Origin: Enterosoma sp964427595
GTDB taxonomy: Bacteria; Bacillota_I; Bacilli_A; RFN20; CAG-288
Direction: 5' to 3'
DNA length: 64,000 bases
Assembly: GCA_964427595.1 (NCBI GenBank)
Contig: CAYRUQ010000003.1
Span: forward strand, 11,014 to 75,013
Positions 43,881-52,070 of this stretch are shown piece after piece. Each line of letters begins with the position of its first letter. Position 1 is the first letter of the stretch. Under the pieces are notes generated by a model that was not told the origin of the DNA, did no database searches, and saw only the letters and a program-made list of their open reading frames with translations. Position numbers and translations under genes: made by a program.

Positions 43881-45371
43881 CTATAATTTATAAGTTAATA
43901 ACTCGACACGCCTATCATTTATGATAGCTGTTTTGTGGGCAGAATAATAAGAGTATTCTTCTAAAACAGGAAGAAGTAGGACAAGCATATATAAAACGGA
44001 AGTGCTGTCAAAAATAAATAAACCTCTTGATTCAAAGGTGGAATGAAGACTAAGTCCGAAGAATGCAACAATAAAACCACAGGCTCTATCAGTCCGTTTT
44101 TGAGTGAACATATAGATGATATAACCGAGGATGGCGATATAACCAAAAAGCTGTAAAACGCCCATAATCACGCCTTGATATAAGAAGGGTTCGATGAATC
44201 CACAGTGGCTGGTGACTATCTCTACTTCATAATCGATAGTGACTAGATACTGGTGATAAATGGATGTGTAAGGAACTCTTCCAAATCCAAACCAGAAGAA
44301 CCATGGATTACTCATCAATAATGCAAAACTAGTATAGATATGAGATCCACGATAGAACAAAGTTTGAAAATTAAAGAAACTTTCAATTTGCGATATGAGA
44401 ATGGTGACTATCTCACTATCTCTAAATGCTGCGAAAAATACAATCACAAACACAACAGCACATGAAAATAATCCTATAAAGATTCCTGAGATGACTTTGT
44501 GTTTTTGGAAATTAAAAATACTGAATAAAACAGCGGTTAAGAAACATAGTAACAAACAAATACAAATCGTGGTTCGGCTATGAATGAAAATTGAGAAAAT
44601 AGTGAGATAAAACATCAAAATTAACGAAACAATATTAGCCCTTCTAAAGAAAACAACTATCTCACTTATAACCGCTAAAGTTATAAAGAAACCGAAGACA
44701 TTACGATGACTAGTAAAACTAGTGACATCAACGAAGTTATAACCTGGAACTCCGATCAAATCGTAGAAATTATTGATAAGACCATCTGTTTCAAAGATCA
44801 GCGAATAGAATGTCATCACCACTGCTACTAACGCAAATAAGTGATAAACGATCTCTGTAATCAAACCATCATCATTTTTGATGTCTGTAAAGAAAGCCAG
44901 TGCGACATAAAAATAAAAGAGAAAACACACTTCAGAGAGACATTCAATCACCTTATCGATAGTTAAATAGTCAGAATAAGTCAATGTTATCTCTGAAGAG
45001 GTGTAGGGATCTAAAAATTGAAAGACGATCTCACCAGTTGGAAAGATGAGATATGTCAGTATTCTATAAACAGCGATGACTATGAAAATTGATGTGATTA
45101 TCAGTTCTTTTCGATGAAACTGAACTTTTCTTCTGATGATGAATAAGACACAAAGACCAAGAAAGAGAATGATAACTGGTATAGCTACTACTAGAGGCAT
45201 AGCTCTATCAAAAGAATAGACGATGCCAAACCAAGCGTTTGCACGTTCACCATCAAATTCAAAGCCTTTCAGACATACGAGTGCTAAAGCACAAGTAAGA
45301 CAGATGAATATGATGTGGTCGATGCGGTCTTTCTTGGTTTGTGAAAAGACAGTTGTTATCTCTTTTTTCAT
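43881..45371 (-). CDS. Wzy/WaaL-like polytopic membrane protein (O-antigen ligase/polymerase type)
   Basis: 496 residues with about 12 membrane helices spread along the whole chain. Features of the Wzy_C/O-antigen-ligase group: TSFTSHRNVFGFFITL (compare NRNxFG), and a large exported loop with FGFGRVPYTSIYHQYL ... TSHCGFIEPFLYQG ahead of the last helices. Suggests polymerisation or ligation of a surface polysaccharide. No other glycan genes flank it here except the GT-C protein at 60.5 kb. Assignment is by pattern, so moderate. Confidence 0.7.
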   Translation of the reverse strand: MKKEITTVFSQTKKDRIDHIIFICLTCALALVCLKGFEFDGERANAWFGIVYSFDRAMPLVVAIPVIILFLGLCVLFIIRRKVQFHRKELIITSIFIVIAVYRILTYLIFPTGEIVFQFLDPYTSSEITLTYSDYLTIDKVIECLSEVCFLFYFYVALAFFTDIKNDDGLITEIVYHLFALVAVVMTFYSLIFETDGLINNFYDLIGVPGYNFVDVTSFTSHRNVFGFFITLAVISEIVVFFRRANIVSLILMFYLTIFSIFIHSRTTICICLLLCFLTAVLFSIFNFQKHKVISGIFIGLFSCAVVFVIVFFAAFRDSEIVTILISQIESFFNFQTLFYRGSHIYTSFALLMSNPWFFWFGFGRVPYTSIYHQYLVTIDYEVEIVTSHCGFIEPFLYQGVIMGVLQLFGYIAILGYIIYMFTQKRTDRACGFIVAFFGLSLHSTFESRGLFIFDSTSVLYMLVLLLPVLEEYSYYSAHKTAIINDRRVELLTYKL

Positions 45372-45628
45372 TATTTCCTATTCGATTAAAAGTTTGCTTA
45401 ACGAATCTAGAAATAGTCCCTACAAGAAGAGAATAATGGGCAAAATGTTTTAAAACGGTTAGAAATATTGGTTAAAAGTAAACGATTTAGTTTGATAGTG
45501 CTTGCATAAAATAAACAATTTGTTTTTGTTGTAAGTCTGCTTAAAACTTGAAGTAGACTATATATAGATTATAAATCTCTACAAATATTTTTCATTGCAA
45601 TTATGGGAGTTAAAGGAGGGATAGTATT
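45372..45628. other. Divergent intergenic region
   Basis: AT-rich, non-coding. Contains a palindrome AAACAATTTGTTT (about 45521-45533) and, nearer the plus-strand gene, the promoter listed at 45548. No RNA element recognised. Confidence 0.4.
45548..45575 (+). promoter_or_regulatory. Promoter of the 78-residue RsgI-N-like gene
   Basis: TTGAAG (45548-45553), 16-nt spacer, TATAAA (45570-45575). The gene starts 53 nt later with AAAGGAGGG as ribosome-binding site. Confidence 0.55.
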
Positions 45629-45865
45629 ATGGCTGAACAGATTACTGGTGTAGTGCTGATGATTGAAGGAAATAAGGTTTTGCTTCTCAGTCAAAATCGC
45701 TACTATATCATCCTCTCTGAAACAGGAAATGTCGGTGATTCAATCGAATTTGATCCCGAGAAAGCTTTACCGATGCCTTCTTACCTCTTTGCTATCGCTG
45801 CTATGGCTGAAGAAAACTTGGATGAAACACTGACTTTCATCCAAACGAAATGGTTTAAGAAATAA
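45629..45865 (+). CDS. Small protein resembling an RsgI N-terminal domain
   Basis: 78 residues. The first ~45 (ITGVVLMIEGNKVLLLSQNRYYIILSETGNVGDSIEF) follow the beta-strand pattern of the RsgI N-terminal domain: glycine-valine opening, ..vvlt.dG.f..., ..vGd.i.f. In clostridia and bacilli this domain is a cytosolic anti-sigma module fused to a membrane helix. Here it stands alone, ending in a short helical tail. No sigma-I gene is next to it. Strong ribosome-binding site. The family call is tentative. Confidence 0.55.
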   Translation: MAEQITGVVLMIEGNKVLLLSQNRYYIILSETGNVGDSIEFDPEKALPMPSYLFAIAAMAEENLDETLTFIQTKWFKK

Positions 45866-45917
45866 GAAATTTCAGTAATTTTTTGCAACCAAATAATGGT
45901 TCAAAAGTCCTTTTATA

Positions 45918-45947
45918 TTGATATAGAAGATAAATTTTATATACAAT
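45918..45947 (+). promoter_or_regulatory. Promoter of the manganese-riboswitch transcript
   Basis: TTGATA (45918-45923), 18-nt spacer, TACAAT (45942-45947). The expected start is about 45954, just before the riboswitch. Confidence 0.65.
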
Positions 45948-45953
45948 AGATGA

Positions 45954-46032
45954 GCGCTTCTTAGGGGAGTAATTTAATCTCTTTATCCGTCAATACGCTG
46001 ATTAAAATCAGCCGGGAATGAGACCGTTATTA
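45954..46032 (+). ncRNA. yybP-ykoY (manganese) riboswitch
   Basis: Leader of the second P-type ATPase. It has the two conserved loops of the class: GGGGAGTA (45964-45971) and CGGGAATGAGACC (46013-46025), separated by CGTCAATACGCTG ... CAGCC, in the right order and spacing. The class binds Mn2+ and turns on manganese exporters or related membrane proteins. A second copy of the string ATGAGACC follows (46036-46043), forming AGGT/ACCT with its surroundings; it may belong to the switching region in front of AAAGGA. A riboswitch search (RF00080) would settle it. Confidence 0.85.
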
Positions 46033-46066
46033 GGTATGAGACCTGAAAGCAGAAAGGAATCTTCAA

Positions 46067-49000
46067 ATGGATACAGAAAAAGAGAATCTGTCAGAAACGC
46101 AGGTTGAAGAAAGCTACACTAGCTTCGATAAATCGATTGAGGAAACGGCAACCCATTTCCAAACCGATTGTGAAAACGGTCTAACTTCTGAAGAAGCGAA
46201 GGCTCGTCTTGAAAAATACGGCCTCAACAAACTTCAAGAAGGAAAGAAAGTCCCCTTCATAATCAAGTTATTAAAACAATTCACTGAGCCGATGGTCATC
46301 GTCCTTTTGATTGCGGCAGTGATCTCTTTTGCTATCTTCCTTTTCAACACCTTTGTTGGAAGTGAAGAATCTGAAGAGTGGATTGATTGTATCGTCATCT
46401 TAGCCATCGTCATCATCAACGCATTAATCGGTTCTATTCAGGAACAGAAAGCTGAACAATCTCTTGAGGCTCTTAAGAAGCTGTCAACTCCTGAATGTAC
46501 AGTGAAAAGAGATGGAAAACTCGTCTCTATTAAAGCTGAAGAATGTGTTCCTGGCGACTTAGTCATTCTTGAAGAAGGCGACATCATCCCTGCTGACTTA
46601 AGACTCGTAACTTCAGTCGACTTAAAATCTGATGAATCATCTCTGACAGGTGAATCAGTTCCTGCTGATAAAGATGCCAAAGCGATATTAGCTTCTGATG
46701 CTTTAACCGCTGATCAATCTAATATCGTCCACATGTCTTGTCCGATCTCTTACGGAAGAGGTAGCGGTATCGTCATCGCCACCGGTATGAATACCGAAAT
46801 CGGTAAGATCGCTTCGATGTTAAAAGAGACTGATGATGAGCAGACTCCTCTTCAAAAGAAACTGGCTGTCTTATCTAAGCAACTCGGTCTCATCTGTCTT
46901 GTCATCGTCGTCGCCACCTTCTTAATCGGTGTCATCGCTACCATCATCAGATGCGCCCAAGCTGGTGTCTGGACTGATGTCGGATTCGATATCCTTGAAT
47001 TATTTGAAAACGCCATCGCTTTAGCAGTCGCTGCTATCCCTGAGGGCTTGCCGGCTATCGTCACTATCGCTCTTGCCTTAGGTGTCGGTAAGATGGTTAA
47101 AGTCAACACCATCGTCAGAAAGTTACCTTCAGTTGAAACACTCGGTTCTGTCACTGTCGTCTGCTCTGATAAGACTGGCACCTTGACTCAAAACCGCATG
47201 ACCGTCAAGAAGGTCTATGTCAACAAAACTACTTATGATGCTGAGACAGCTGTCAACACTGAGTTCTTAGCTACTGGTATGATGCTTTGCTCCAATGCTT
47301 CCATCAATGGTGATAGATATGGTGATCCTACCGAATTAGCTCTTCTTGATTACGCATATACCTTAGGAATTGAAAAAGAAGAGACTGAGAAGAACAAGGA
47401 ACCTAGAGTCGATGAACTTCCTTTCGATTCCGTCAGAAAGATGATGTCTACTGAGAATCGCTTACCTGATGGAAGGAAGATCATCTATACCAAAGGTGCT
47501 TTAGATTCGATTCTTAAACATACTGAATATATCGATATCAACGGAGAAGTAAGACCTATCACTCCTCAAGATATCGAGGATATCAACAATGCTTCTAGCG
47601 ATATGGCTAAAGAAGCTTACCGTGTTCTCGCCTTCGCTTATCGCTACAACGACTCTGATGAAAGAATGAGTGAAGAACACCTCATCTACTCTGGTATGGT
47701 GGGTATGATCGACCCTGAAAGACCAGAGGCTGCTCCGGCTGTCGCCACCTTGAAGAACGCTGGTATCAGAACCGTCATGATCACTGGCGACCACAAAGAT
47801 ACTGCTTATGCGATCGCTAGAAACCTCGGCATCGCTGATGATCCTTCTCAATGTGTCAGCGGTGATCAATTAAGCGAGATGAGTGAGACTGATTTACAAG
47901 AGACCGTCAAATCCGCTTGTGTCTTCGCTCGTGTCTCTCCTGAAAATAAGGTTCAAATCGTCAAGGCTTTAAAAGCTAACGGCAACATCGTTTCGATGAC
48001 CGGTGATGGTGTCAACGATGCTCCTTCTCTTAAAATTGCTGATATCGGTATCGCTATGGGTATCACTGGCACCGATGTCGCAAAGAGCGCTGCTGACATG
48101 GTCTTGACTGATGACAACTTCGCTTCTATTGAAAAAGCTGTTGAAGAAGGAAGAGGAATCTTCTCCAATGTTAAGAAAGCGATCTTCTATCTCCTCTCTT
48201 CTAACTTCGCTGAAGTCTTAGTCATGTTCTTCTTCACCATTCTCACCGCCTCTTCTAGATACGGAATCATCCTCCCGTTAGCTACCTTACATATCTTATG
48301 GATCAACCTTCTCACTGACTCCATACCGGCAATCGCCTTAGGTATGGATGACAAAGAGAAAGGAATCATGGATCAAAAACCAAGAGATCCTAAAGATGGC
48401 GTCTTCGCTCACGGCGGTCTGAAATTCACTCTCTTCTATGGATTAGTCATCTTCTTAATAACAGCTATCGCCTTCTTGCTTCCTGTCTTACAACATATGG
48501 GTGATATCACTGCTGGCAGTAAAGTTTTCGTTGATGGTATAGAGTATGAGATCACAGCCGGGTGGGAGTTCTCTTGGGACGGCTTCATGAACTGTATGAA
48601 CTCCTCCGTCATCGTTAATGCAGGTGGCGAAGATTTGGTTGTCTATCTCGGTGTTGTTGAAAGTAGTACTGGCGGTTGGGAGCCCGATACAATTGGCTAC
48701 TTAACTGAATCAGAGTTAAACGCTGTTCAATTCAGCCGTAATGTCTTAAGCGTCCATGAGCAAGCTCAGACCTTCGCTTTCACCGTCTTAGCTATGGCTC
48801 AGATTTTCCATATGGTCGGTATGACTGATATCAAGCATTCCTTCATCAACGTCTTCAAAGGTAAGAACTGGATGTTAGCTGTTGCCTTTGTCTTTGGTTT
48901 CGCCTTACAAGTCTTAGTCACTGAAGTCAATGGTATGAACATGGTCTTTGGAACTACTCACTTAGAATATTATGAGTGGTTTGAATTAGTAGGCTTCGCT

Positions 49001-49069
49001 ATCGTTCCTCTCGTTGTCCACGAAATATTAGCTCCCATCTTCAGAAAAAGAAACGTTCAAATCATTTGA
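46067..49069 (+). CDS. P-type ATPase, IIA (Ca2+/Mn2+) type, riboswitch-controlled exporter
   Basis: 1000 residues. Full set of motifs: LTGESVPADK, PEGLPAIVTIALALG (M4), CSDKTGTLT, TGDHKDTA, MTGDGVNDAPSLKIADIG. M5 NFAEVLVMF and M6 NLLTDSIPAIALG supply the carboxylate and Asn ligands of cation site II (and most of site I). Between late membrane helices is an unusually long exported loop of about 90 residues (ITAGSKVFVDG ... ESELNAVQFS). Transcription behind a manganese riboswitch suggests Mn2+ export, as with Lactococcus YoaB. Ends with a strong terminator. Confidence 0.93.
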   Translation: MDTEKENLSETQVEESYTSFDKSIEETATHFQTDCENGLTSEEAKARLEKYGLNKLQEGKKVPFIIKLLKQFTEPMVIVLLIAAVISFAIFLFNTFVGSEESEEWIDCIVILAIVIINALIGSIQEQKAEQSLEALKKLSTPECTVKRDGKLVSIKAEECVPGDLVILEEGDIIPADLRLVTSVDLKSDESSLTGESVPADKDAKAILASDALTADQSNIVHMSCPISYGRGSGIVIATGMNTEIGKIASMLKETDDEQTPLQKKLAVLSKQLGLICLVIVVATFLIGVIATIIRCAQAGVWTDVGFDILELFENAIALAVAAIPEGLPAIVTIALALGVGKMVKVNTIVRKLPSVETLGSVTVVCSDKTGTLTQNRMTVKKVYVNKTTYDAETAVNTEFLATGMMLCSNASINGDRYGDPTELALLDYAYTLGIEKEETEKNKEPRVDELPFDSVRKMMSTENRLPDGRKIIYTKGALDSILKHTEYIDINGEVRPITPQDIEDINNASSDMAKEAYRVLAFAYRYNDSDERMSEEHLIYSGMVGMIDPERPEAAPAVATLKNAGIRTVMITGDHKDTAYAIARNLGIADDPSQCVSGDQLSEMSETDLQETVKSACVFARVSPENKVQIVKALKANGNIVSMTGDGVNDAPSLKIADIGIAMGITGTDVAKSAADMVLTDDNFASIEKAVEEGRGIFSNVKKAIFYLLSSNFAEVLVMFFFTILTASSRYGIILPLATLHILWINLLTDSIPAIALGMDDKEKGIMDQKPRDPKDGVFAHGGLKFTLFYGLVIFLITAIAFLLPVLQHMGDITAGSKVFVDGIEYEITAGWEFSWDGFMNCMNSSVIVNAGGEDLVVYLGVVESSTGGWEPDTIGYLTESELNAVQFSRNVLSVHEQAQTFAFTVLAMAQIFHMVGMTDIKHSFINVFKGKNWMLAVAFVFGFALQVLVTEVNGMNMVFGTTHLEYYEWFELVGFAIVPLVVHEILAPIFRKRNVQII

Positions 49070-49090
49070 TAGATTCTTGAATTAAAACTA

Positions 49091-49119
49091 GGTCGGCTTC
49101 AAACGAGCCGGCCTTTTTT
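49091..49119 (+). terminator. Intrinsic terminator after the P-type ATPase
   Basis: Eight-base-pair stem GGTCGGCT / AGCCGGCC (49091-49098 with 49106-49113, one G-U pair) followed by T6. Confidence 0.9.
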
Positions 49120-49156
49120 AGTGGTAAATATTCATCTTCATGAGTCTCTACTCGAA

Positions 49157-49186
49157 TTGACAGGAAAAAACTAGAAAGGTTAGAAT
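49157..49186 (+). promoter_or_regulatory. Promoter for the 217-residue gene
   Basis: TTGACA (49157-49162), 18-nt spacer, TAGAAT (49181-49186). The leader that follows contains a 6-bp hairpin ACTGGG/CCCAGT around 49223-49237 before AAAGGAGG. Confidence 0.6.
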
Positions 49187-49297
49187 GTAATAAACAAATT
49201 GGACATTTTGTATATTCTGCAACTGGGTTGCCCAGTCACATTCACGATAGTCATTTTCCACTTACTGATGCTGAAATTAAAAAAGGAGGCATAAATC

Positions 49298-49951
49298 ATG
49301 GAAAAATCTGAGAAAAGAGCTGGACTAAAACTATTCCTAATCTCTTTTGGATTCATCGCATTTTTTGCTTTGATTATTGTTCTATGCGTCGTCTTTATTT
49401 GGGTAGGTCAACAATTCGGCACAAAATCAATAGAGGTGTCTTCTTATCAATCTGATTTCAAGTTTGAACTTAAAACTGATATGAGAATCAGAAAAGTTTA
49501 TTCTGATTCAAATGATGTTTATTTTTCTTTCAAAAACGATGATACGCTTGACGATTATCAATATGCCTTACAAGAAAATGGTTATGATGTCACCAAATTA
49601 GAAGATGATTTCCTTTCTATAAAAACCACTAATGAAAATTTCGTCTATTATTTCTGCATCAGAGAATGTGGTTTTGAAGATGCTACTCACGTTTTCGAAA
49701 ATGTTCCGTTTTATTCACCTGTTCATTTGGTCAACGAATCAACAGATATGTTTGTGTTTCTAACTGGACGTTCTAACGCCGAGTCAGAAAAAGAATTCAC
49801 AACCGATTATGGATACCAAGATTATGTCGATTATTTTTCTTCTATCAACTTCACTAATATCGACTATGATGCTGAAGAAGAAACAATCATCTATGATGAT
49901 GCTATCAAGTACACATTCCAAGACGGAAAGCTGACGACTTTAAAACTGTAA
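49298..49951 (+). CDS. Membrane-anchored exported protein of unknown function
   Basis: 217 residues. Basic N-terminus, one hydrophobic helix (about 10-36), then an exported soluble domain of about 180 residues, acidic and Tyr/Phe-rich, with one cysteine pair (FCIRECG). No lipobox. Ribosome-binding site AAAGGAGG. I do not recognise the family. It stands alone behind its own promoter. Confidence 0.75.
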   Translation: MEKSEKRAGLKLFLISFGFIAFFALIIVLCVVFIWVGQQFGTKSIEVSSYQSDFKFELKTDMRIRKVYSDSNDVYFSFKNDDTLDDYQYALQENGYDVTKLEDDFLSIKTTNENFVYYFCIRECGFEDATHVFENVPFYSPVHLVNESTDMFVFLTGRSNAESEKEFTTDYGYQDYVDYFSSINFTNIDYDAEEETIIYDDAIKYTFQDGKLTTLKL

Positions 49952-50072
49952 TTTTCAAAGAAAAACATCTCTTACTTATAAACGTGATTAATATCCGTGT
50001 TCTCTCTTAAGGGTTTTGAATTTTATTAAACTATAATAAATATTGATGCTTCTAAACCTCAAAGAGTGAAAG

Positions 50073-50807
50073 ATGGAACAAAAAGAGAAAATTAAACTTT
50101 TTCAAGATTGGCTTACAAACTCAAACAATATCGTCTTTTTTGGTGGTGCTGGAGTATCTACTGAATCTGGTCTTCCTGATTTCAGGAGTCAAGATGGTCT
50201 ATATTCGATGAAGTATGACTACCCACCAGAGACGATTCTTTCTGCTTCTTTCTTTAAAAGATATCCAGATGAATTTTATCGATTCTATAAAGATAAAATG
50301 CTCATACTTTCTGCTAAGCCAAATAGGGCACATTTCTTTTTAGCAGAGTTAGAGAAGAAAAATAAACTGAAAGCATTAATCACACAAAACATCGATGGTC
50401 TTCATCAGAAAGCTGGAAGTCAAAATGTGATAGAACTTCATGGTTCTATTCACCATAACCATTGTTTGAAATGCCATAAAGAATACGACGCCGAATTCAT
50501 CAAAAATAGTAAAGAGATCGTTCCTCATTGCCCATCTTGTGGTGGCATCATCAAACCAGATGTGGTCTTATATGAAGAACCGCTTGATGAGACTTTTTTA
50601 TTTGAAAGTTTAAAAGCTATTCAACAAGCTGATGTTCTGATTGTTGCCGGGACTTCTTTATCAGTCTTTCCTGCTTCTTCTCTTGTTCCTTATTATCAAA
50701 AAGATAAACTAGTTGTTATTAATAAAACTAAAATAGCTATAGAAGAAAGAGCGAATCTCGTCTTTCATTCTTCCATCTGTGAAATATTATCGGAGGTGCA
50801 TGCGTGA
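50073..50807 (+). CDS. cobB: NAD-dependent protein deacylase (sirtuin)
   Basis: 244 residues, normal length. GAGVSTESGLPDFRS (NAD pocket), TQNIDGLH, catalytic His in ELHGS, zinc cysteines CLKC ... CPSC, and GTSLSVFP. It removes acyl groups from protein lysines, consuming NAD. A TATAAT box lies at 50032-50037 with no good -35. It overlaps the next gene by 4 nt, so the downstream helical proteins are translationally coupled to it. Confidence 0.96.
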   Translation: MEQKEKIKLFQDWLTNSNNIVFFGGAGVSTESGLPDFRSQDGLYSMKYDYPPETILSASFFKRYPDEFYRFYKDKMLILSAKPNRAHFFLAELEKKNKLKALITQNIDGLHQKAGSQNVIELHGSIHHNHCLKCHKEYDAEFIKNSKEIVPHCPSCGGIIKPDVVLYEEPLDETFLFESLKAIQQADVLIVAGTSLSVFPASSLVPYYQKDKLVVINKTKIAIEERANLVFHSSICEILSEVHA

Positions 50808-51271
50808 GACAAATTGATGAAGTTTATTCAAGACTTTCCGATAGTACATCAGAGTACTATTGTGGTTCTGCTTGTTTTCTCTCTTTGATTCCTTTATGCC
50901 AGTATTATCAAACAGTGTTAGATGAAGAATTGAGGGAGAATTTCTTTCTTCTGATTGAGGCTTCTGAAAAGCTTTCTTATGAGGACGCTTTTCTTTTTGA
51001 GATGAGTAAAAAAGAAACTTACACTGACAAGGAGTTAGATAGGATCTCTTCTGTTTTTGAATCCTATATCACTCTTATTGAGAATCTCACTGATGTCGTC
51101 TCTTGTATAAGTGAGACGAAAACAAAGAAATTATTCAAAGATACACTCATCTTCGTCTCTAGACTTTGTCAACAGAATGCAGCTCATTTCTTCACTGTAG
51201 AAAATGTCCCTGAGCAACTCATCTATTTGATCAACTCTGCTTTAGCAGAAATAAGGAGGAATTATGAGTAA
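50804..51271 (+). CDS. Helical protein of unknown function coupled to the sirtuin
   Basis: 155 residues from a GTG at 50804 overlapping the sirtuin stop (GTGA), with GGAGG 7 nt upstream. Predicted all-helical. The spacing of hydrophobic and polar blocks, especially KDTLIFVSRLCQQNAAHFFTVEN near the end, recalls the formiminotransferase-cyclodeaminase C-terminal fold (FchA), but the GGG motif that opens that family is absent, so any such relation would be remote and inactive. Otherwise unknown. Confidence 0.7.
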   Translation: MRQIDEVYSRLSDSTSEYYCGSACFLSLIPLCQYYQTVLDEELRENFFLLIEASEKLSYEDAFLFEMSKKETYTDKELDRISSVFESYITLIENLTDVVSCISETKTKKLFKDTLIFVSRLCQQNAAHFFTVENVPEQLIYLINSALAEIRRNYE

Positions 51272-51638
51272 GAGTGAATTTAGTGCTTTAGTTTCAAAAG
51301 CTACAACCTCTACTTCAGCACTTCTAACAAGTTCACTTCCAGTGCTTAAGATGTTTTATAAACTTAATAACAGAAAGAACTCTGGTAAAAGTCCTTTTCC
51401 TAAAGAATACAACGATAAAAATACTGCTGACTTGATTGATGAATTAGTTGTGAATATCGAAAATAGTTCATCTGAATCCGATTTTGATAGAGAAAAGATT
51501 ATATCCTCTCTAGAGACACTGAGTTCCCACGCTAACGAAGCTATCTCTTATATAAAGACAGCTAGTCTTAAAACTGATTATCAGTGGATTTCTGAAACTC
51601 TTAAAAATATCGCTGATTGTTTGAAGTGTGTCCAATAA
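51264..51638 (+). CDS. Small helical protein of unknown function
   Basis: 124 residues, overlapping the previous gene by 8 nt; GGAGG upstream. N-terminal part Ser/Thr/Leu-rich and amphipathic, middle basic and polar, C-terminal helices ending CLKCVQ. No motif recognised. Third gene of the sirtuin cluster; an AT-rich hairpin and a TATAAT (51689-51694) separate it from the next operon. Confidence 0.65.
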   Translation: MSKSEFSALVSKATTSTSALLTSSLPVLKMFYKLNNRKNSGKSPFPKEYNDKNTADLIDELVVNIENSSSESDFDREKIISSLETLSSHANEAISYIKTASLKTDYQWISETLKNIADCLKCVQ

Positions 51639-51726
51639 TAGAGCTGTTTTGTTGAAAAAAGTGATTTTTCTTCAATAATTATACTTAGTATAATTTTGAA
51701 GAATTCGTCATTAAGGAGCCTGAAGA

Positions 51727-52068
51727 ATGAAGAATTATCCAGAGTGGAGTGATCGTAATATTCTGATTGATTTGAGAAATAGATTCGCAACTTGTTATCA
51801 AAATGATGATGGTTCTATCTTCTATATAGAGCCTCAGTTTTATACATATTTACAAGGCTACAAAGATCTTAGACCTGAGAGATACGATGACATTCTAAAA
51901 GAGATGGATAAGATTGTCAGAAAGAACAGAAAAGTTGTCTTCGTCGGTCAAGAAGATAACCCGATTGTCGTCTGTGAAGGTGCTATCTATCTCACTGCTA
52001 TCGATGTCGCAAATCGTATCCAAGTTTTAGTTGAAGATAAGAGTCGTGGTTCTGATTACGGAGACTGA
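51727..52068 (+). CDS. Small protein of unknown function, first in the 51.7-62.2 kb operon
   Basis: 113 residues; AAGGAG 8 nt upstream. Soluble, mixed alpha/beta, with VFVGQEDNPIVVCEGAIYLTAIDVANRIQVLVED near the end, a compact strand-helix pattern. Not recognised. Only two bases separate it from the lipoprotein protease, so it is the head of the operon. Confidence 0.7.
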   Translation: MKNYPEWSDRNILIDLRNRFATCYQNDDGSIFYIEPQFYTYLQGYKDLRPERYDDILKEMDKIVRKNRKVVFVGQEDNPIVVCEGAIYLTAIDVANRIQVLVEDKSRGSDYGD

Positions 52069-52070
52069 AA

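Noticed and set aside
46033..46066. Second complete yybP-ykoY riboswitch from the repeated ATGAGACC
   Set aside because: There is no second GGGGAGTA loop before it; only the one short string is repeated.
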